Part shown: positions 58,701 to 64,000 of the stretch, piece by piece
Numbering within the stretch: the first letter of the stretch is position 1
How the letters are laid out: each line of letters begins with the position of its first letter
Source: Euonymus europaeus
Lineage: Eukaryota; Streptophyta; Magnoliopsida; Celastrales; Celastraceae
DNA: 64,000 nucleotides
Reading direction: 5' to 3'
NCBI GenBank assembly: GCA_963580455.1
Contig: OY756971.1
Coordinates: forward strand, 16,453,001-16,517,000
Notes under the pieces: model-generated
What the model was told of the DNA's origin: nothing
Databases searched by the model: none
The model's input: the letters and a program-made list of their open reading frames with translations, nothing else
Translations under genes and position numbers: made by a program

Positions 58701-59154
58701 TCGGGAGAGGAAAGAAAAGGTAAAGATTGAACTCTGATGAGAAATGGTTCGATCGGTTGTGGCGCCGGGGAAAGCCCCAATCACTTGTTGTTAGCCGGCG
58801 GACTAAAAACGAAAATGGGTACTGGAGGGCGAACGGCGGGGATCGAAGCGGATAGAAGGGTCAATTTGATTGTCGGGAGAGGAAAGAAAAGGCAAAGATG
58901 AACTCTGATGAGAAATGGTTCGAACGGTTGTGGCAAGAATAACCCGGGGAAAGCCCCAATCACCCGTTGTTAGCAGGGGGCTAAAGACGAAAATGGGTAC
59001 CGGAGGGCGAACGGCGAGGATCGAAGCGGAAAAGGGCGGATAGACGGTCAGGAGATAAGGTGGGGAAAGGCCACTCGCGCAAGTGCCGGGGAGTAGCTGG
59101 GGACTCGCCACGGCAAGGCTGGATTCTCACGCACTTTAGTATTTTAGTAATAGA
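55728..59154 (-). mobile_element. Non-autonomous Helitron 2, inserted in chromovirus LTR
   Basis: On the minus strand the 3427-bp element begins TC (TCTATTACTAAAATACTAAA at 59154) after an A. It ends with the hairpin CCCCGCAGCAACGCGCGGGT and CTAG at 55731-55728, followed by T. Both termini match Helitron 1 closely, so they are one family. No RepHel frame is present. The interior includes a 94-codon minus-strand frame (56682-56401, Lys/Glu/Asn-rich, no motif I recognise) and a ~170-bp tandem duplication near its 5' end, probably captured host sequence. Confidence 0.85.
58690..59035. repeat. Tandem duplication of ~170 bp inside Helitron 2
   Basis: A segment with TTGATTGTCGGGAGAGGAAA through GGGCGAACGGCG to GATCGAAGCGG occurs at about 58694-58853 and again at about 58866-59029, with a handful of differences and small indels. 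It makes two similar short frames on the minus strand that are not convincing genes. Confidence 0.8.
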
Positions 59155-59378
59155 TATATAGATTATATAATATATATAGATAGATTATATAATATATATA
59201 GATTATTATTTATACATAATTCACTTTTTTTGAATTCTTTTTATATCATAGGAGATTCATTCCCCAATCATTTTTTTCCCCACTCATTAGTTGGTATTCT
59301 CCCCAAACTCGAAATAATAATTTAATTGCTAATATTATTTTTTCTTCTTGAATATTTTCGGGTCGGGGTATTACACAG

Positions 59379-60831
59379 TGAAAAATAAAACTTTTCATTG
59401 AAACCCTCCAGAGAATCCATGTGGAAGGGCATAAATCAGTGTAAAAAGAGTTTACCTCTTGAAGTGCAGAAATCAATCGATTGCTTGGCTTGAAGGATCA
59501 GAATCAACTCGCACTATCCGAATGAACAGCGCGCCCCTATGGTATCCACACGAACAAGCCAAAGATCTCCTGTCTCCGTTATGCTAGTAACCAGGGAGAA
59601 GGGTTCCACAAGCAGTTTTTCTCTCAACTCACTATATTGTGGCTTACTTACTGTTGTGTCCCAACTAGGGCTATACACAACCCTGTATATCATGAGCCAA
59701 GTAAAACGAAAAGCTCATATCCCCTTAAAGAAAGGAGCCCACATTTTGGACACTTGACCACGTTCAATCAATCTCATTAATTGAACCGGTCATGGATCCT
59801 ACATAAAGCCCTAAGCCCAAACGTAATTGTTATTCTCTAATAACGTAATCTTGCTTATTCTATGTGTGAGACCCTATAGGTTCTCATTACGTTGGCAGCG
59901 AAACTAAAATCGTATTCTAGCACCACAAACAATGAGAGGTATCTAGCAACACATCATTGTTACCCAAGTAACGGGAATGTCAATGATTCGACATAACCTT
60001 TATTCATGACCAATTTACATGCAGTCCCTTTGTCCTTCATATCTTGATTAACACTGAGGCATGGAATGTGTCATCCTCGTATAGGTTAATCTATGTGTTT
60101 CTTGATTCCGAGCAGACTATAATAAACAAACGAGATCAATATCACATATTGACTTATTTGAGCACGGCCATGCATTTCTTAGTCTCACTCAATCAAGGGG
60201 CCCACAGATATTACTCCTGTTATATAGGAGGGACAAATTTCATCTATGTTACTCACATCCCTCCACATGATTCATGATACATCCAATCACTGACTTTATA
60301 GCCAACCCTTTTACAGGTGATGTTAGATAGTATCAAAATGTATAACTCCTCATGTCGGGAACCGTAGTGACTTCTGGTCAGAGGACAACATACATTATCG
60401 TCACTATAAGAGTAGCTTATGACATTCATATAACAATCCATGTAGTATTCTCATAATGGGTCTGTCCAGTACTTCTGTTCTCTAACAAATACCCATGTAT
60501 TGATTTGATATCTCATATCCATGACCCGTAAGATTTGGTCATCAATCAACCTACATACTAGTCTCAATGTATTAATGTTATCCCAATTAACAATAATACT
60601 CGACTAGGGACGTTTAAGAATAGTGTTCTATATATATCCATGAGGATCTCACGTTCAAGTCACACACTTGAAGTTCCATGACATCGAACCAACTATTCTA
60701 GGGATATTTATCACAATCATTTATATAGTGCAGATAAATAAATCATAATAAAAGAAATACCTCAATATAACATAATAAATATATGCGAGTACAATCATCT
60801 ATATGATTGGCTCCTAGGGCATACACCAACA
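59379..60831 (-). repeat. Copia-type solo LTR
   Basis: The 1453-bp LTR reads, on the minus strand, TGTTGGTGTATGCCCTAGGA at its start and ends TTTATTTTTCA. The start is a familiar plant Copia LTR terminus. No primer site, polypurine tract or coding sequence adjoins either end. Flanking pentamers CACAG (59374-59378) and CACAT (60832-60836) differ at one position, fitting a decayed target duplication. It sits three bases from the end of the second chromovirus LTR. It most likely arose by LTR-LTR recombination. Confidence 0.7.
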
Positions 60832-61155
60832 CACATTTATAAAACTCCAATACAATCACTTAAATATATTATACAAAATCCAAAAAGAAAAAAACAATCA
60901 AGTCTAAAAGAAATCTCTCCATAAAAAACAAAATAAAAAGGAGGAAAAAATTTTAGATATTTCCCATGACCCACAAATTGGGACCCATCTTTGGCATATC
61001 ATTCCATTTCCTCCTCAAAAAATATGATGCCCTCCAAGTTCCACGTGAGACCACAAACTCCCATCCTCATCTCTATCAAACTAAAAAGCATAGCAAACTA
61101 TCCTCACTACAACAAAAAGAACAATCACTGAAAAGTATCCTCTCCATCACAGCCC
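60832..61155. other. Upstream region of the 61.3-kb gene remnant
   Basis: The DNA is A-rich and has no frame of note. It holds an ACGTG-containing TTCCACGTGAGACC near 61039 (G-box-like CACGTG). Given the TATA box just downstream, this is the likely proximal promoter. Confidence 0.35.
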
Positions 61156-61163
61156 TATAAATA
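61156..61163 (+). promoter_or_regulatory. TATA box upstream of the small gene remnant
   Basis: CCCTATAAATAGCAAC holds a canonical plant TATAAATA 135 bases before the ATG at 61298. Transcription starting about 30 bases later would give a ~110-base, A/C-rich 5' UTR, a composition typical of plant leaders. A CACGTG lies about 115 bases further upstream. Confidence 0.55.
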
Positions 61164-61297
61164 GCAACATACACACCAAAAAACTCACCCAACCCACTAA
61201 ACCAAAACAACCTCCACCAACCCTAACAAACCAACACAACTCAAAACAGAAAATTCTTTTCACCAAAATCTCCAGACGGCTGATATTAGAAACTATC

Positions 61298-61762
61298 ATG
61301 CAACAGCTTCATAACCCTCCTCCAGTCTACAATCTCCAAACCACCAATGAAGGCAACTACATAGCCAGCATAGAACTACCCATCTCCCACACACTCACAG
61401 CAACCAGCATGAAAATAACAGGAACTCCAACACTACAAGAAGAAGAAGCAAAAGTGATGGCAGCAGCCTAAGTCCTAGACCTTCTCAAGCAGAAACTAGA
61501 CCTCAAAGTCGATGATTTCAACTACTTCTGGAATGAATACTACCAAGAACAATTCAATGAAGCTGAGCAGATTATTGAGAGAAAAGAATAACAGATTGAT
61601 GCCCTCAGAATGGAGAAAAACATCATGTACGCAAGACTCGAAGAAGCAAACTCAGAAAAAGAAGCACTCAGCCAATACCTCCACACCACTCTCACAAGGC
61701 TCCAAAATGCCACAAGAAAAATAAAGAGAGTGAGGAGGGCCATGGCAGAGTTCTTCTGGTAA
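61298..61762 (+). pseudogene. Broken small gene: dsRBD-like N-terminus and C-terminal coiled coil
   Basis: Starting at the ATG at 61298, a 154-codon frame runs to TAA at 61760-61762, broken only by two TAA codons (61469-61471 and 61589-61591) at places where CAA would fit. Residues 7-66 (PPPVYNL, YIASIELPI, then GTPTLQEEEAKVMAAA and VLDLLK) resemble the alpha-beta-beta-beta-alpha layout of a double-stranded RNA-binding domain. However, the Lys pair that contacts RNA is replaced by Glu. Residues ~85-145 form a charged heptad region ending AMAEFFW. I cannot name a family. A TATA box and leader upstream suggest it was once an expressed gene rather than a transposon frame. Readthrough or sequence error at both stops is possible but unlikely. 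Confidence 0.5.
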
Positions 61763-62700
61763 GATGAGTACAACAACCACCACCTACTGTACAGAAAAAT
61801 AAAGAACAACAACTCAGCATCAAAGCCCAACTCTGTCATCCACAGAGTGAGAGGAATTTTGTAGTTTCCCTAGCAACTATGCGTCTGCGTCATGTACCAA
61901 GTCATCCAGCAAATGACTGAAAATGTAAAAGACGAAGATTTTGTACTGCCACGAACAGTAATGTAAAATATAGAAATATTTTCTGCTCTTCCATATGCAC
62001 AATCTGAGATACTCATATCTACAACTACCTCCAAATTCCACAAACAATAATCTCTAATACCAAAAAAAGAAGCAAAAACTACTAACACCAAAAAACATTT
62101 AAACCACCCCCATAGCAACACTAATGACCTACTTTGAGCTCTGATCATACCTGCATTTCCACAAATCACAAATATTCATAGCACTGCAAAACTATGGCGT
62201 CTTGGTTGGCTGTAAACGTAAACCAGAAGAAGTTATGCATCAGTAAAGGCAAAGCTGGATTGCGAAACGAGTTTTGAGTGCGAAAGGAGTACGAAGAGCA
62301 AGACCAAGATGAAGAATTACGAAGAGCAATATTGCAGATTCATGAACCCCCAAATGCAGGATTGGACGGCATAATAGGCCTCTAACGAATGAGGATCGTA
62401 CGGCCAAACTCCGAGCTGCCAGAATGCATAAATCGACTTGGGAATTGAAGGGCTTTGATGTGTGAACGAAAAGCAGATCCGGCAGTACAGGTCGATTCCT
62501 CATCTGTATTCATATCTCTACATTCAAAGCTGCATCTTTACCCTAAACAAGGCCGCCCCCACCCCTCCTTGACCCCCACAAACCCATAAACCCACATCTG
62601 AGCCAGCAAAGCGGCAGGCCCACTTCTAATTATTTATAATGAGTGAAATAAAACAGTTTTTAAAGTTAAAAAAGGCAACTGTGAAAGGCAACGAGGACAT
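61763..62700. other. Downstream and intergenic DNA, no gene
   Basis: Bases 61763-62200 look like 3' UTR and intergenic DNA following the gene remnant. A Leu/Arg-rich 87-codon frame on the minus strand (62240-62503) has no motif and a composition suggesting chance. I see no transposon termini. Confidence 0.4.
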
Positions 62701-64000
62701 GATCGTCATTTGAAACTGATTTTATATCGTAAGCAGAGACATATTTCTCTCTTCCTTTAGGTTCTTGGACTCTGCTTCTCTCTCTCTTTCCTGTCAGGCT
62801 TATCTCCGGCCGGTGTCACTTTCTAAAACGTATGATACTTTCTACCCACTTTTATATATGAATGTTTGTTTGTATTTGAATCTGCAGTTGTGTTCAATGC
62901 CTTTTTGATGAACTTGAATTCGTTCTAAGGGAATTGAATTATGCATTGTTATTCGATCTAATTCAATTTCGATATTTTTTTTTTGCCTTTACGGTTCACA
63001 GACAACCATAACGGGGAGTTTTGGTGGAGGTGTGTGTTGGATTCAGCTTGAACTGAGTGGTTAGTTCGATGATTTCTGTGCTGTTTTTTCTTGTTTTGAC
63101 TTTTGTGGCTATAATTTAGTTTTTTTTTTTAATATGTTATATGAACAGCGGCCAAATCCCCAAATCAAACCAAACAATTACTTAGCCAAGGGAAATAGAA
63201 CAACTGAAACGGGAGTTTTGAACCTTTTGTATGTTTGTATTGATTTTTCTGAAGGATTACAAGGAAATTAGGAACTAAAATAAAGGAATAGAACAACAAA
63301 GGAAATGAACGAGAATTAAAGGCCAATTTGAGCAGCTCATATACTCTTTTCTGAAAATCTGATGAATAGAACAGCTCATGTACTCTTTTGACCTCCAAGC
63401 TCAGCCCTTGATGTCTTCATTTAAATCTCACTCATAATATAACTAATTATGCTTAAACTACTATGCAATTACAGTAATTAGTATTTAACAGCATGTTCAG
63501 AGATTGTAGCATTTAAGAGAAAAAGGCTTCATTCAATTGAAACCTTGAACTTGCAAAATAGAATTAAGTGCCTGCAAAGAAAGAAAAAACACCTCACCTT
63601 CGATTTCAAAACACCAATCACCAATCATTCAAAAGCTACATAGCCCTAGTTTGAGACAGAATGTGTTGGACACTTGGATTTCACAGCCCTGTGTAGCTTT
63701 TCTATGTGTCCAAGAACCTTCTTACTAGATTTTGATGTTGTGATGTGTGTTTTTTTTCTTTTATTCTCAGATTTCCCTTCATCTGAATTTCCGTAGTACT
63801 TGCAGAATCTTAGGCAGTTATTATTTTTTTTCCTCTATTTTTTTTTTAATGTATTTGCATCTGACAGCTTAGGAAGATGTCAATGCTACTGGAGATTTTC
63901 ACCGCCTCAAAAGTAATTTATGGATTAAAATTTTCACTTCGAAGCCTTTACTTGTAAAAAATCCAGCAGTTTGTGGCAAAGGACGTTGATTTTGGAGTTG
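62701..64000 (+). other. Possible 5' end of a host gene running off the right edge
   Basis: A pyrimidine-rich leader (TTCTCTCTCTCTTTCC near 62778) is followed by possible donor AAC|GTATGA near 62829, long T-rich intron-like DNA, and acceptor CATCTGACAG at 63867. An ATG follows at 63876 in MSMLLEIFTAS, then GTAATT at 63913. This is the layout of a plant 5' UTR intron followed by a first coding exon. The evidence is splice-like motifs only; no protein family can be recognised from so few codons. Confidence 0.25.

Larger units (their letters stand above)
48418..59375 (-). mobile_element. Second Tekay-type chromovirus, decayed, with truncated 3' LTR and nested Helitron
   Basis: This is a minus-strand element. 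Its 5' LTR (53755-59375) starts TGTAACGCCC and ends GGGTATTACA, split by Helitron 2. The 3' LTR (48418-48737) keeps only about 320 bases of its outer end. The internal order is primer site (TGGTATCGGAGC), gag, protease, RT, RNase H, integrase, chromodomain remnant and polypurine tract AAGGGGGAGGGA. The protein wording is close to the first Tekay copy but clearly a different family. Coding decay and LTR truncation make it older than that copy. Confidence 0.88.
53755..59375 (-). repeat. 5' LTR of second chromovirus, split by Helitron 2
   Basis: Without the Helitron the LTR is about 2194 bp. It starts at TGTAACGCCCTGACC and ends GGTCGGGGTATTACA. It contains the perfect hairpin GGCCACTTTCGGTGGCC / GGCCACCGAAAGTGGCC with a 7-base loop at 55647-55687, then a TA-rich microsatellite that received Helitron 2. 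Short frames inside are not supported as genes. Confidence 0.85.

Noticed and set aside
62240..62503. 87-codon Leu/Arg-rich minus-strand frame
   Set aside because: It has no domain, and the opposite strand shows short direct repeats (GCGAAAGGAGTACGAAGAGC type) that explain the open frame.

Overview
The window is a block of nested transposable elements from a plant nuclear genome. It is almost certainly a flowering plant and probably a eudicot, but the species cannot be told from the sequence. The support is plant-specific Ty3/Gypsy lineages (Tat/Ogre, Tekay-type chromovirus, Athila), their tRNA-Arg, tRNA-iMet and tRNA-Asp primer sites, HhCTAG-type Helitrons and tRNA-derived SINE-like units. 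No intact host gene was found. Nearly every long open frame is a gag, pol or accessory frame of a retrotransposon, mostly on the minus strand, and all carry stops or frameshifts.

Layout. (1) 1-27,179: a minus-strand Tat/Ogre-lineage element, cut off by the left edge inside its integrase. It has an extra ORF1 (DUF7745-like plus coiled coil), gag, protease with a G-patch-like stretch, a probable 252-bp intron between protease and RT, RT, an additional archaeal-type RNase H, integrase, a tRNA-Arg-type PBS and a ~3.0-kb 5' LTR. Inside it lie a young Tekay chromovirus (8,293-17,587, TSD CATTA), a palindromic cluster of six SINE-like units (17,882-19,003, TSD GATTT), and a Helitron (22,207-26,290) that itself holds a hAT-like TIR element (24,234-25,003). 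(2) 27,180-31,019: an old, internally deleted chromovirus remnant flanked by ~200-bp direct repeats. (3) 31,020-44,843: a non-coding LTR element (LARD-like), rich in AGCTC repeats, whose 3' LTR is split by a nearly complete Athila element (33,514-44,090, TSD CTGCC). (4) 44,844-48,417: the 3' end (polypurine tract plus LTR) of a plus-strand Gypsy element. (5) 48,418-59,375: a second, more decayed Tekay-type chromovirus with a truncated 3' LTR and a second Helitron (55,728-59,154, minus) inside its 5' LTR. (6) 59,379-60,831: a Copia-type solo LTR. (7) 60,832-64,000: lower-copy DNA holding a broken small gene with its own TATA box (61,298-61,762, dsRBD-like and coiled coil) and, near the right edge, possible 5' exons of a host gene.

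The elements form an insertion chronology. The Ogre copy is older than the Tekay, SINE-cluster and Helitron insertions within it, and the LARD is older than Athila. The two LTRs of the nested Tekay and of Athila remain very similar. Each family's proteins would have acted together in virus-like particles (Gag, protease, RT/RNase H, integrase), but none of these copies has a fully open gag-pol, so any mobilisation would need proteins supplied by other copies. Boundaries come from TSDs, TG..CA ends, PBS/PPT positions and reading frames read by eye; divergence estimates are rough counts.
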